A stretch of DNA of 64,000 bases, taken from Streptomyces griseorubiginosus (GTDB taxonomy: Bacteria; Actinomycetota; Actinomycetes; Streptomycetales; Streptomycetaceae). The position numbers and the translations under genes are program-made. Where the stretch lies: the NCBI RefSeq assembly GCF_001514195.1, contig NZ_KQ948743.1, positions 298,017 to 362,016 of the forward strand. The letters are read 5' to 3'. Under the pieces are notes generated by a model, which saw only the letters and a list, made by a program, of their open reading frames with translations, ran no database searches and was not told where the DNA came from. Numbering within the stretch: position 1 is the first letter of the stretch; every line of letters begins with the position of its first letter. Below, piece after piece: positions 40,905 to 50,104 of the stretch.

Positions 40905-43331
40905 ATGGGCAACCAGTCCGAAGTCTCCGGTGCGGCGGCGGGCACCGGAGTACCCGAGGACTTCGCGGTCGTCATCGACGCCGGGCTGCGGATCATGGCG
41001 TGCAGCGCGGGCGCCCAGGCGCTGCTCGGACACACCTCCGACGAGATCGTGGGCCGTCCGGCCGCCGACTTCCTCGCCGCGGACTTGCCCCACTCCGCCG
41101 GGCGCCGCCTGTCCGCCGCGGAGCCCTGGACGAGTGACGTGGTCCTGCGCCACCGCCACGGCGACCGGGTCCTCGTGCGGTTGTCCGGCACCCCCCTGCC
41201 CGCCGGCGAGACCGGCCCGCTCTGGCTGGTCACGGGCGCGGCCACGACGTACGCCTCCGGTCCGGGGGAGGCGGATGCCGCGGTGCTGTGGGACCGGGCG
41301 CTCGCGCAGCTTCCGCTGTCCGTCGCCGTATACGACGACCAGGCCCGTTTCGTGGCCTGCAACCAGATCATGAGCCAGGCCATGGGCATGACCAGCGACG
41401 AGATGAAGGGACTGACCCTCACCGAGATCCAGGCGAGCCACCGGGAGATGGACCACCTCCAGCGCCGGGTGCTGCGCACCGGGGAAGCCCTCTACAGGGA
41501 GCAGCGGCCCGGCCGGGCCCCCGGCGAGGTCCAGGACCACGCCTGGTCGGTCTATCTCACGCCGCTCAAGGAGCCGGGCGGCTCGGTGCAGGGCCTGTCG
41601 GCGCTGGTCATCGACACCACCGAGCAGTACTGGGCCCGACGCCGCCTGGAGGTGCTCAACGAGGCCAGTGCGCGCATCGGCAGCACCCTCGACGTGACGC
41701 GGACCGCGGAGGAGCTCGCCGACGTGGCCGTCTCGGGGTTCGCCGACTACGTCGTCGTCGACCTGCTGGAGTCCGTCGTACGCGGGGACGAACCGGAAGC
41801 CGTGTCGCCCACGGGACCGGTCGTCCTGTCCCGCTGCGCCCACGCCTCGGTGCTCCCGGGCTGTCCCGAGGCCGCGGTGGCGGTGGGAGAGACCACCACC
41901 CGGCCCGCGCACTCCCCGGCGGCCCTGGCGCTGCGCACCGGCCGGGGCACCCGGCACCGGATCAGCGATCCGGTGCTGCGCGAGTACCTGACCGAGTCCC
42001 CGGCGCGCGGTGAGGCCGTACGGCGGTTCGGGATGCACTCGGTCCTGCTGGTGCCGCTGCGCGCCCGTGGCGTCACCCTGGGGCTGGTTCACCTGGTCCG
42101 GCACCGCACCCCGGAGGCCTTCGGCGACGACGACCTGCTGCTGGCCGAGGAGATGGCCGCGCGGGCCGCCGTGAGCATAGACAACGCCCGCCGCTACTCC
42201 CAGGAGCGCCGGACGGCCCTCGCGCTCCAGCGCAGCCTGCTGCCCGAGCGATTGCCCGCGCCCGCGGCGGTGGACCTCGCGTACCGGTACCTGCCGGCGG
42301 GTTCCGCGAGCGGGGTCGGGGGCGACTGGTTCGACGTCATCCCGCTGTCCGGGGGTCGCGTGGCCCTCGTGGTGGGCGACGTGGTGGGGCACGGCATCCA
42401 CGCCTCGGCCACGATGGGCCGTCTGCGGACCGCCGTGCGCACGCTCGCCGACGTGGATCTCGCCCCCGACGAACTGCTCACCCAGCTCGACGACCTCGTC
42501 GTCCGGCTGGACCGGGAGGAGGGTCCCGAGGCACGCGGCCTGCCGAGCGGGGCATCGGGAGAGGTGGGCGCCACCTGCCTGTACGCCGTCTACGACCCGG
42601 TCTCCTGCACCTGCCGGATGGCCCGGGCAGGACACCCGCCGCCGGCCCTGGTGGCGCCCGACGGCACGGTCCGGTTCCTCGACCTGCCCGCAGGCCCGCC
42701 GCTGGGTGTGGGAGGGCTGCCGTTCGAGGCCGTCGAGGTCGAACTGGACGAGGGCAGCGTGCTCGCCCTCTACACGGACGGGCTGATCGAGGCCGCCGAC
42801 CGTGACATCGACCGGGGGCTCGGCCTGCTGCGGGACGCGCTGGCCCATCCGCCCTCGGGCCTGGAGGACCTCTGCGACCAGGTCGTCCGCAAGGTGATAC
42901 CCGCCGCCCCGGCCGACGACATCGTGCTGCTCCTGGCCCGCACCTCGGCGCTCGACGCCGACCGGGTGCACACCTGGCGGCTGCCGACCGACCCCGCCCA
43001 GGTCGCCGGGGCCCGCCGCGAGGCGAGCGACCAGCTGACCGCGTGGGGACTGGACGAGCTGGGTTTCGCCACCGAACTGATCGTCAGCGAACTGGTCACC
43101 AACGCCATCCGCTACGGCAGCGCGCCCATCGAGCTGCGGCTCCTGCGTGGCGACACGCTCATCTGCGAGGTCTCCGACGGCAGCAGCACCGCCCCGCACC
43201 TGCGCCGGGCCCGCACCTTCGACGAGGGGGGACGCGGACTGCTGCTCGTCGCCCAGCTCGCGGAGCGCTGGGGCAGCCGCCAGACCGCCACCGGCAAGAC
43301 GATCTGGGCGGAGCTGCCGCTGCCGGACTGA
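40905..43331 (+). CDS. PAS-PAS-GAF-SpoIIE phosphatase with C-terminal HATPase kinase domain
   Basis: The protein has 808 residues. Two PAS domains (about 15-105 and 115-240; VVIDAGLRIMACSAGAQALLG, SVAVYDDQARFVACNQIMSQ) are followed by GAF (245-430), SpoIIE/PP2C phosphatase (455-660; GVGGDWFDVIPL, VVGDVVGHGIHAS, LALYTDGLIEA) and an RsbW-like HATPase (680-808; ELVTNAIRYGSAP, GRGLLLVAQLAERWG). Such proteins control anti-sigma/anti-anti-sigma switches and are abundant in Streptomyces. No partner is adjacent. The start is uncertain: ATG 40905 is used, and GTG 40887 would add six residues. It converges with larE seven bases later. Confidence 0.9.
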   Translation: MGNQSEVSGAAAGTGVPEDFAVVIDAGLRIMACSAGAQALLGHTSDEIVGRPAADFLAADLPHSAGRRLSAAEPWTSDVVLRHRHGDRVLVRLSGTPLPAGETGPLWLVTGAATTYASGPGEADAAVLWDRALAQLPLSVAVYDDQARFVACNQIMSQAMGMTSDEMKGLTLTEIQASHREMDHLQRRVLRTGEALYREQRPGRAPGEVQDHAWSVYLTPLKEPGGSVQGLSALVIDTTEQYWARRRLEVLNEASARIGSTLDVTRTAEELADVAVSGFADYVVVDLLESVVRGDEPEAVSPTGPVVLSRCAHASVLPGCPEAAVAVGETTTRPAHSPAALALRTGRGTRHRISDPVLREYLTESPARGEAVRRFGMHSVLLVPLRARGVTLGLVHLVRHRTPEAFGDDDLLLAEEMAARAAVSIDNARRYSQERRTALALQRSLLPERLPAPAAVDLAYRYLPAGSASGVGGDWFDVIPLSGGRVALVVGDVVGHGIHASATMGRLRTAVRTLADVDLAPDELLTQLDDLVVRLDREEGPEARGLPSGASGEVGATCLYAVYDPVSCTCRMARAGHPPPALVAPDGTVRFLDLPAGPPLGVGGLPFEAVEVELDEGSVLALYTDGLIEAADRDIDRGLGLLRDALAHPPSGLEDLCDQVVRKVIPAAPADDIVLLLARTSALDADRVHTWRLPTDPAQVAGARREASDQLTAWGLDELGFATELIVSELVTNAIRYGSAPIELRLLRGDTLICEVSDGSSTAPHLRRARTFDEGGRGLLLVAQLAERWGSRQTATGKTIWAELPLPD

Positions 43332-43337
43332 TCCTCC

Positions 43338-44168
43338 TCAACCGCCCGCTCGGGGCTCCACGTTGAGCCCTCCCGACCGGAACGGCCCGACATCGTGGGG
43401 TACTTCGCCGTACCCTGCGGTCGCCAGGGCCCCGGGGATTCCCGGGTGCGCCGCGACCCGCTCCACCAGCCCGGAGTCGATCTCCAGACGCACCGAGTCC
43501 CCGAGGTCACGGACCCGCAGATCCGTCACCGTCAGTCCGGCGTCGGCGAGGAGGGCCCGTACGGCGGTCTCCGCGCGGTCGACGCGGGCGAGACGGTACG
43601 GGGTGACCTCGACGCCGTAGCGGATCCGGCTGGCCAGGCAGGGGGTCGCCGGTTTGTCCCAGGTCGGCAGGGACCAGGTCCGGCTGAGCCGCCGTACGGT
43701 CGCCTTGTCCAGGCCGGTGTCGAGGAGCGGGGTGTGGATGCCGCGTTCGCGGCCGGCCCGGATGCCCGGGCGGTACGGGTCGCGGGCGTCGTCGGCGTTG
43801 GTGCCGGTGGCGACCTGGTCGTGGCCGTGCTCGCGGGCGAGGGCGGTGATGGTGTCCAGGACCTCGGACTTGCAGAAGTAGCAGCGGTCGCGGCCGTTGG
43901 CCCGGTAGCCGGGACGGGAGAGCTCCTCGGTGCGCGGGGTCAGGTGGACCACGCCCAGGCTCTCGGCGAGCCCCGCGGCTCTGGGGAGTTCCTCCGCGGC
44001 CAGGCTCTCGGAGACGGCGGTGACGGCCAGGACCCGCTCGGGACCGAGGGCACGGACCGCGGCGGCGAGGACCAGAGCGGAGTCCGCGCCCCCGGAGTAG
44101 GCCACGGCGAGCGGTCCGATGGCCCGCATACGGTCCAGCAGGCGCTGTTCGTGCGTGTCGTCACCCAC
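43338..44168 (-). CDS. larE: LarE sulfur transferase, three-cysteine type
   Basis: The protein has 276 residues. The ATP pyrophosphatase loop is AYSGGADSALVLAA. LarE adds the two sulfurs of the nickel-pincer cofactor. The classic Lactobacillus enzyme sacrifices one cysteine. This protein has that residue (C177 in TPCLASRIRYG) plus C96 and C99 (DRCYFCKSE), the pattern of LarE proteins that hold a [4Fe-4S] cluster and can turn over repeatedly. It is the last gene of the lar operon and overlaps larC by eight bases. Confidence 0.93.
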   Translation of the reverse strand: MGDDTHEQRLLDRMRAIGPLAVAYSGGADSALVLAAAVRALGPERVLAVTAVSESLAAEELPRAAGLAESLGVVHLTPRTEELSRPGYRANGRDRCYFCKSEVLDTITALAREHGHDQVATGTNADDARDPYRPGIRAGRERGIHTPLLDTGLDKATVRRLSRTWSLPTWDKPATPCLASRIRYGVEVTPYRLARVDRAETAVRALLADAGLTVTDLRVRDLGDSVRLEIDSGLVERVAAHPGIPGALATAGYGEVPHDVGPFRSGGLNVEPRAGG

Positions 44169-45333
44169 GGTTTCCCCTCTCCTTCGGCGGCTGGTCCTGG
44201 GCCTGCCCGTTCAGCGCACGATCAGCCACCTCGCGCAGGGACAGGCCCAGTCGGGGCGCCGCCGCGACCAGGTCGTCGTGTTCGGGCTTGGACCGGTACG
44301 GACCGTGTTTGATCCGCACCGGGTGCCCGTCGACGTCCACGGTCTCGAAGCGGCGGGGCAGCGTGGTGCGGGTCGCGGTGAGGCGGCGGATGCCGAGGCT
44401 GCCGGTCTCGGCCAGCACGAGGTCCCGCAGCGGCCGTTCGTGCTCGGGCGTGGTGAGCACGTGCAGGACCTGCGCGGGGCGGCCCTTCTTCATCACGGCG
44501 GGGGTGGCCCAGGCGTCGAGGGCCCCCGCCGCCATGGCCCGGGCGATGGTGTGGCCGAGGATCTCGCCGGTCACGTCGTCGAGGTTGGTCTCCAGGACGA
44601 CGACGTCCTCCTGACCGGTACCGGCCGGCTCCCCGAGGGTGACGGCGACGACGTTGGGGCGGTCGGGCAGGCGCCGGGTGCCCGCGCCGTAGCCGGTGGG
44701 CCCCAGGGTCATCGGGGGCGGTGGGCCGTACCGGGCGCCCGAGGCACGCAGCAGGGCGGCGCCGGTCGGGGTCACGGTCTCCCCCGGCAGGTCGGTGCCG
44801 GTGACCGCGGCTCCGGCGAGCAGCGCGAGCGTCGCCGGGGCTGGGCAGGGCAGGACGCCGTGGGCCGCGTCGATGCGTCCCCGGCCGAGCGGCAGCGGCG
44901 AACTGACGACCTCGGTGACGCCGAGGGCGTGCAGGGCGGCGGCCGTGCCGACGATGTCGACCAGGGTGTCGTGGCCGCCCAGTTCGTGCAGGTGGACCCG
45001 GGCCGGGTCCGTGCCGTGCAGGCGGCCCTCCACCTCGGCGACAGCGGTCACGGCGGCGACCGCGAGGGCCGCCACGGGCTCGGGGGCGGCCCGGGAGGCG
45101 AGGGCGATGACCTCGGCCGCGTGGCGCTCGGTGACCGGGTCCGTGACGTGCACTTGGACCCGGGTGGCGGACAGGCCGTGGTCGGTGACGCGCTCGGCGG
45201 TCAGCTCCCAATCGGTCAGGCCGGTGGCCTCGATCGCGGCCCGGATACGGTCCAGGGGTGCCCCGGCGTCGATGAGCGCGGCCAGCAGCATGTCGCCGGC
45301 CAGGCCCGTGAAGGGGTTGATCCAGCAGATCAC
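44161..45333 (-). CDS. larC: LarC nickel insertase (cyclometallase)
   Basis: The protein has 390 residues starting at GTG (VICWINPFTGLAGDMLLAAL). It inserts nickel into the pincer precursor using CTP. The N-terminal half has HLHELGGHDTLVDIVG and LPLGRGRIDAAHG. The C-terminal half has VLETNLDDVTGEILGH and VMKKGRPAQVLHVL. It is one continuous gene, unlike the frameshifted larC1/C2 of Lactobacillus plantarum. It overlaps larB at one end and larE at the other. Confidence 0.93.
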   Translation of the reverse strand: MICWINPFTGLAGDMLLAALIDAGAPLDRIRAAIEATGLTDWELTAERVTDHGLSATRVQVHVTDPVTERHAAEVIALASRAAPEPVAALAVAAVTAVAEVEGRLHGTDPARVHLHELGGHDTLVDIVGTAAALHALGVTEVVSSPLPLGRGRIDAAHGVLPCPAPATLALLAGAAVTGTDLPGETVTPTGAALLRASGARYGPPPPMTLGPTGYGAGTRRLPDRPNVVAVTLGEPAGTGQEDVVVLETNLDDVTGEILGHTIARAMAAGALDAWATPAVMKKGRPAQVLHVLTTPEHERPLRDLVLAETGSLGIRRLTATRTTLPRRFETVDVDGHPVRIKHGPYRSKPEHDDLVAAAPRLGLSLREVADRALNGQAQDQPPKERGNRG

Positions 45334-46016
45334 CGGTCGTCCTCTCCACGGTGGCCGTGGGTCTGGGCGATGCGGTGGACCGCCATCGCGGCCGAGAAGC
45401 CGGAGTCGATGTTGACCACGGTCACCCCGGCGGCGCAGGAGGCATGCATGGCGAGCAGCGCGGTGACGCCCTCCAGGGAGGCGCCGTAGCCGGTGGACAC
45501 GGGGACCGCGACGACCGGTGCGCGGACCAGGCCGCCGACGACGCTCGCGAGGGCGCCCTCCATGCCGGCGACGACGATCACCGCGTCCGCGGCCCGGAGT
45601 CGGTCCCGGACCTGGAGGATGCGGTCGAGTCCGGCCACGCCGACGTCGTGGACGGCGCTGGTGTCCAGGCCGACCGCGCTCGCCACGGCGACGGCCTCCG
45701 CGGCGACCGGCCGGTCGGACGTTCCGGCGGCGGCCACGAGCACGGAGAACGACCCGGTGGCGGCGGGGCGCCACAGCAGCAGCCGGGCCTCCGCGTCGTA
45801 CGAGCCGCCGTCCACGGACGCCAGGACGGTCTCGGCGGTCTCCGGGGCGACGCGGGTGACGAGCACCGGGCCGGTGTTGTGGGTCAGCAGCCCGGTGACG
45901 ATGCCGACGATCTGCTCCGGGGTCTTGCCGGGGCCGTAGACGACCTCGGGCAGTCCCTGGCGGGCCTCGCGGTCCAGGTCGAGGCGGGCGAAGCCCAGGT
46001 TAAGCACCTCGCTCAT
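45330..46016 (-). CDS. larB: LarB pyridinium-3,5-biscarboxylate synthase
   Basis: The protein has 228 residues. LarB carboxylates nicotinate adenine dinucleotide and removes AMP, starting pincer cofactor synthesis. The C-terminal PurE-like domain is clear: VLVAAAGTSDRPVAAEA, VVAGMEGALASVVGGL, VPVSTGYGAS and VNIDSGFSAA. The N-terminus (LDREARQGLPEVVYGPGKTPEQ) is typical. Its ATG overlaps the larA stop. Confidence 0.94.
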   Translation of the reverse strand: MSEVLNLGFARLDLDREARQGLPEVVYGPGKTPEQIVGIVTGLLTHNTGPVLVTRVAPETAETVLASVDGGSYDAEARLLLWRPAATGSFSVLVAAAGTSDRPVAAEAVAVASAVGLDTSAVHDVGVAGLDRILQVRDRLRAADAVIVVAGMEGALASVVGGLVRAPVVAVPVSTGYGASLEGVTALLAMHASCAAGVTVVNIDSGFSAAMAVHRIAQTHGHRGEDDR

Positions 46017-47293
46017 GACCGGGCCCCGTCGACGTACGGGATGGTCTGCGGTCCCTCGGGCAGGACGCACACGCGGGCGCCAGGACCGGCGGCGGCCAGG
46101 GCCTCGGCGACGGTGGCCGAGATGTCCCGCGTCTGTTCGAGGTGGGCGGTGGCCAGGTCGGCGTCGCTGAGGAAGCCGGTGCGCATGACGACCCGGCTGC
46201 CGGACTGGATGCGCGCCTGGATCTGTACCTGCCACTGGTCGGGCACGGTCTCGGTGCGGGCGCTGATGTCGTCGAACAGCGCCTGGGGCGAGGCGGCGGA
46301 GGCGAGGACCTCGCGGTAGGAGCCGTGGTCGGGGAAGCCGTCACGGCACTCGGCGGCGCAGACGATCGTCCCGCCGGGACGGACCACCTGGTAGGCGGCG
46401 GACATGCCCTTGACCGCCTGGTAGAGGTTCTGGTCCAGCGGGAAGCCGGAGTTGGTGGTGACGACGACGTCGAACGGCGCGGGCACCGGGCGCATCGCCA
46501 TGCGCTTGGCCGCCGCCGTGGCCGCCGCGTGCATCGGCAGCAGATCACCGCCGAACGCGGCCACAACGTCCTTGTCCCGGTTGAGCACCACGTCCAGCGC
46601 GAACGTCACGCCGGTGGCCTCGGCGATGGCGCGTACGTCGTCGTGGACCGGGTTGCCGTGGATGACGCCCCAGGTGGCGCGCGGGTCGCCGATCCGGGCC
46701 GCGTCGTGCAGGACGAGCACGGTCTCCAGCGCGGCGAGGCCGGGGGCGACGAGCTTGGGCCCGCCCGAGAACCCGGCGAAGAAGTGCGGTTCGACGAACC
46801 CGGTGGTGATACGGACGTCCGCCTCCACCCACTCCCGGTTCAGCCACACCGGCACGTCCTTGCCGTACGTGCCCATCCAGGTCAGCTGCCCGGCGTCACG
46901 GGCGTCGTGGTTGACGATCCGTACGCTGTCCACGACCTCGTCGCCGAACATCGCGCGCAGTTCGGCCTCGCTGTTGCCGCGGTGGGTGCCGGTCGCGACG
47001 AGGACGACGACGTCCTCCAGGCGGACGATCCCGTCGAGTTCGTCGAGGACGGCCGGGATCATCAGGTGGCGCGGCTGGGGGCGGGTGCCGTCGCAGGCCG
47101 AGATCGCGACCGTCTGCCCCGGCCGGACCCGCTCGCGCAGCGGCGGTCCGGCAACGGGGTCGCGCAGGGCCGCGCGCAGCACCGCCGACTGGTCCGGGGC
47201 GGCTTCGTGGTGGACGGGTTCGACGACGGTCGCTGTGCGCGGGTCGACGTCGATGTCGAGTCCCGACCGGCCGTAGGCCAGACGTACTTTCAC
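46013..47293 (-). CDS. larA: LarA-family nickel-pincer racemase/epimerase
   Basis: The protein has 426 residues. All cofactor residues of L. plantarum LarA are present with a constant offset of four: H104 (ATGTHRG), H170 (EPHFFAGFSGG), the cofactor-bound lysine K180 (GGPKLVAPG) and H196. The enzyme moves hydride to and from a hydroxyacid carbon. Many LarA homologues act on other 2-hydroxyacids, and the broken sugar-lactonase-like gene directly upstream hints at an aldonate rather than lactate. Its start overlaps the stop of that pseudogene. Confidence 0.92.
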   Translation of the reverse strand: MKVRLAYGRSGLDIDVDPRTATVVEPVHHEAAPDQSAVLRAALRDPVAGPPLRERVRPGQTVAISACDGTRPQPRHLMIPAVLDELDGIVRLEDVVVLVATGTHRGNSEAELRAMFGDEVVDSVRIVNHDARDAGQLTWMGTYGKDVPVWLNREWVEADVRITTGFVEPHFFAGFSGGPKLVAPGLAALETVLVLHDAARIGDPRATWGVIHGNPVHDDVRAIAEATGVTFALDVVLNRDKDVVAAFGGDLLPMHAAATAAAKRMAMRPVPAPFDVVVTTNSGFPLDQNLYQAVKGMSAAYQVVRPGGTIVCAAECRDGFPDHGSYREVLASAASPQALFDDISARTETVPDQWQVQIQARIQSGSRVVMRTGFLSDADLATAHLEQTRDISATVAEALAAAGPGARVCVLPEGPQTIPYVDGARS

Positions 47294-47708
47294 GGGGCTT
47301 CCTCACGCGGTCGGTCCAGGGGGAGTCGGTAGGCGCGGGCCGCGGTGCCCCCGAAGACCTCGGCCCGCTCTACGGCGTTCAAGCCGGAGGTGAGTTCCTC
47401 GGTGGTGCGGACGAACTCCTGGTAGGAGGCGGCCGGCGGGCACACCGGCCAGTCGGAGCCGAACATCACCCGGGACGGGCCGAAGGCGCCCAGCACGACG
47501 TCGGCGTACAGGCGCAGGTAGGACGTGGTCCGGCTGTCCCGGTCGGCCTCGGTGACCGTGCCGGACAGCTTGCGGAACACGTTGGGCTCGGCGGCCGGCT
47601 CACGGATCCGGCCGGCCCAGGGCTCCCGCTCGCCCGAGGCGATGGGCGGCTTGGAGATGAGGACGGCGGGGCGCTCCAGGCCGGGCGGGCCCCACGCAGC
47701 TGTCTCAT
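47290..47708 (-). pseudogene. Broken amidohydrolase-2 (sugar lactonase-like) gene
   Basis: Only the last third of an amidohydrolase remains readable: KPPIASGEREPWAGRIREPA, NVFRKLSGTVTEAD and SRVMFGSDWPVCPP, then a normal C-terminus. The metal-binding DAHxH start and the barrel's first half are absent. An ATG at 47708 with AGGAG upstream survives but enters another frame, so an internal deletion plus frameshift is likely. Substitutions at conserved spots (DHLGKPP became LISKPP; CKLSG became RKLSG) also suggest decay. Intact relatives have about 280-300 residues. It sits at the head of the lar operon. Confidence 0.8.
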
Positions 47709-47864
47709 CGGGTTCTCCTGGATGGGGATGAGCGATCGGTCGGGGAAGGCGGGCGCCGGGGGGCCGGCGGCTGCGAGGTCGGTGACCGGGGAGTCGGCGA
47801 CTGCGAAGGGGGTTAGCGCGGCGTTCGACTGCCGGCTCAGGCGCAGGCGTAGGCGCCGCCCGGC

Positions 47865-48587
47865 TCAGGCCTCCGCGCCGGCCAGGTCGCGCGAGGCGCG
47901 GCCGTCCTCGGCGCCCCAGTGCGCGCGCAGCCACCGCTCCGTCGTGGTGACGTGCAGCAGGGCCGCGGCCTGCGCGAGGGCCGCGTCCCCGACCGCGAGG
48001 GCCTGGTAGATGGCCTCGTGCTCGGCGACGGTGCGCGCGGCGGCGTTGTCGTCGACCAGGCCGCGCCAGATCCGGGCGCGCACGGTGCGACTGGAGATGC
48101 CCTCCAGCAGGGCGGCGAGCGTGGCGTTCCCGGTGGCCGCGACGACCGTGCGGTGGAAGGCCGTGTCGTGCTCGTTGAGCAGTTCCACGTCCTCGCGGGC
48201 GGCGCGCATCGCGTCCAGGTGTCGCTCCACCTCGCCGAGGGCGACGGCCGAGATCCGGGTCGCGGCCAGGGCGGTGGCGACCGGCTCGAACAGCCGGCGC
48301 ACCTCCGTCAGCTCCAGCAGGGTGTCGCCGTGCAGCAGCTCCACGGCGGAGCCGATGCCGCTGAGCAGCAGCTCCGGTTCGAGGCTGGTCACATAGGTGC
48401 CGTCACCGCGCCGGATCTCCAGCACCCGGGAGACGACCAGGGCCTTCACGGCCTCCCGCGTCAGGTTCCGGGACAGCCCGAGCTCCGCGGCGAGCTGCGG
48501 CTCGGGCGACAGCTTGGCTCCCGGCGCCAGCTCACCGGACTGGATGAGCTCCCTGATGCGGTCGATGGCCTTGTCGGTGAGTGACAT
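47865..48587 (-). CDS. GntR/FadR-type regulator of the lar operon
   Basis: The protein has 240 residues. The winged helix contains LSPEPQLAAELGLSRNLTRE and the wing RRGDGTYVTSL. The FCD domain keeps the metal-ligand pattern LNEHDTAFHRTV, TGNATLAALL and VAEHEAIYQAL. FCD regulators sense hydroxy- and sugar acids. It stands just upstream of the lar genes in the same direction. A GGGGACGG ribosome site precedes the ATG at 48587. The TCCCATGGGT-centred inverted repeats at 48625-48674 are probable operators. Confidence 0.88.
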   Translation of the reverse strand: MSLTDKAIDRIRELIQSGELAPGAKLSPEPQLAAELGLSRNLTREAVKALVVSRVLEIRRGDGTYVTSLEPELLLSGIGSAVELLHGDTLLELTEVRRLFEPVATALAATRISAVALGEVERHLDAMRAAREDVELLNEHDTAFHRTVVAATGNATLAALLEGISSRTVRARIWRGLVDDNAAARTVAEHEAIYQALAVGDAALAQAAALLHVTTTERWLRAHWGAEDGRASRDLAGAEA

Positions 48588-48624
48588 GGATCGCCGTCCC
48601 CTCTGAGTGCGTGCGCAAGCGGCA

Positions 48625-48674
48625 CCGTAGCAATACATCCCATGGGTACGGAAGAGATGGGATGACTGCTACGG
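48625..48674. promoter_or_regulatory. 50-bp nested inverted repeat upstream of GntR gene
   Basis: Outer arms CCGTAGCA (48625-48632) and TGCTACGG (48667-48674) enclose inner arms CATCCCAT (48636-48643) and ATGGGATG (48657-48664), all perfect. A small palindrome ATCCCATGGGTA lies at the left inner arm. It begins 38 bp upstream of the regulator's start and is likely an operator or a strong hairpin. Confidence 0.7.
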
Positions 48675-49058
48675 CCTCTCCTGCCGGCTAGTGACGCCTA
48701 CGCATGCGGGTTGATCAGGGGTGGACGAAATTGATTCGGTGCGGGCTATGGACATCATGTCCCAGCGCCAATTTGAACTCATCCCATGTCCGGGACCTGC
48801 TGCTCGCACCAGGACATACCCAAGGCATATGACAACAGGTGCTTTGCCATGACCCCTCACGGACGCGCGGACGCGGGGGCCCCGCTGGTCGTCGGTCTGC
48901 GCCCTCTCCCGCCGGCTGCCGTCCGGCTGCCCCGCCTGCACGACGACACCCAACTGGCTCGGGGGGGCGCAGGCTATTGCCAGGCACCAGCGGACACAGT
49001 TGCTCCGGAGCCCCGGCCCACCGCACCCTCGGCGCCTCAAAGCGGTCGCGCCGCTCGG
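48675..49058. other. Intergenic region with possible gene remnant
   Basis: About 385 bp without a confident gene. CATCCCATGTCC (near 48780) repeats the CATCCCAT word of the nearby inverted repeat. From ATG 48849 about 40 codons show Streptomyces-like third-position GC (GRADAGAPLVVGLRPLPPAA) before it degrades near a run of Gs at 48961, so a frameshifted gene stub is possible. I cannot name it. Confidence 0.4.
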
Positions 49059-50093
49059 CTACGAGGCGGTCTTCGTTCCGATGCCGTGGGCGAGGAGGCT
49101 CTCGGCGGTGTCTGCGATGGTGTCCTCGATGGGACGGGCCCGCCATCCGAGGAGCTTCTCCGCCTTGGAGCTCGTGGCGTCGAGGTCCCGGCCGAGCTGG
49201 TGCTTGAGCAGGCGCAGTTCCGGGTTCACGATGCCCAGGGCGCGAGCGGCCCACACGGGCAGTTCACGGGTCGGGGCCTTCGCGGCGCGCTCGCCGAGGC
49301 GGTCGTGCAGGATGCGTGCGATGTCGATGACGCGCAGGCTGTGCCCGGCGATGGCCAGGAAACGTTCGCCGGCGGCTGCTGGGTCGGTCATCGCACGCAG
49401 GTGCAGGTCCGCGACGTCGCGCACGTCGACGAAGCCCATCCCGAAGGGAGGGCACGCGGGAACCTGTCCTTCGAGCATTCTGCGGACCAGGCGCAGAGAC
49501 GGCGGGTCGTCCAGGCCGAGCAGGGGGCCGAGGACACCCACGGGATGAACCGCCGCCAGTTCCAGGCCGCCACCCTCGTCCTGGATGAACTGCCACGCGG
49601 CGCGTTCGGCGAGTGTCTTGGACCGCTGGTAGGGCGGGATGTCGCTGTCGACGTCCGTCCAGTCCTCCTCGGTGAACGGGGTCGAGCGCGGCGGGTGCCC
49701 GATCCCGACGGCACCGAAGGCGCTGGTCAGGACGGTGCGGCGGACACCGGCGTCACGGGCGGCGCGCAGCACCCGCAGGACGCCCTCGCGTGCCGGGACC
49801 ACCAGGTCGTCGTCGTTGGCCGGCGTGTGGCGCAGGGTCGGCGAGGCGACGTGCAGGACGAACTCGCAGCCGGCGACGGCGGCATCCCAGCCCTCGGGCT
49901 GTTCGAGGTCGGCGCGCACGACGGTGAGCCGGTCGTCGTCGAACGGTGTGGCGGTGTGCAGCCAGGAGCGCAGCGCGGGCTCGCGCCGCAGGTCGCGGAC
50001 CGTGGTGCGGACCGTGTGCCCGGCCTCCAGCAGGGCCTGGATGCACCAGCTCCCGATGAATCCGGTTCCTCCGGTGACCAGTACCTGTGTCAT
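49059..50093 (-). CDS. NAD-dependent epimerase/dehydratase-type SDR (aldehyde/cinnamoyl reductase-like)
   Basis: The protein has 344 residues. It is an extended SDR with the nucleotide motif VTGGTGFIGSW and catalytic Tyr/Lys in YQRSK. FVLHVASP, RTVLTSAFGAVG and AAVHPVGVLGPLLG are typical of dihydroflavonol/cinnamoyl-CoA reductase-like proteins, which in bacteria reduce aldehydes or ketones. GGAG precedes the ATG at 50093. It is the last gene of a three-gene unit with a DUF998 protein and an aldo/keto reductase, probably repressed by the divergent TetR regulator. Confidence 0.88.
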   Translation of the reverse strand: MTQVLVTGGTGFIGSWCIQALLEAGHTVRTTVRDLRREPALRSWLHTATPFDDDRLTVVRADLEQPEGWDAAVAGCEFVLHVASPTLRHTPANDDDLVVPAREGVLRVLRAARDAGVRRTVLTSAFGAVGIGHPPRSTPFTEEDWTDVDSDIPPYQRSKTLAERAAWQFIQDEGGGLELAAVHPVGVLGPLLGLDDPPSLRLVRRMLEGQVPACPPFGMGFVDVRDVADLHLRAMTDPAAAGERFLAIAGHSLRVIDIARILHDRLGERAAKAPTRELPVWAARALGIVNPELRLLKHQLGRDLDATSSKAEKLLGWRARPIEDTIADTAESLLAHGIGTKTAS

Positions 50094-50104
50094 CTGTCTC
50101 TCCT

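Noticed and set aside
47290..47934. Functional 214-residue amidohydrolase
   Set aside because: The N-terminal half is frameshifted Arg/Pro-rich sequence without the metal-binding HxH, so it is called a pseudogene.
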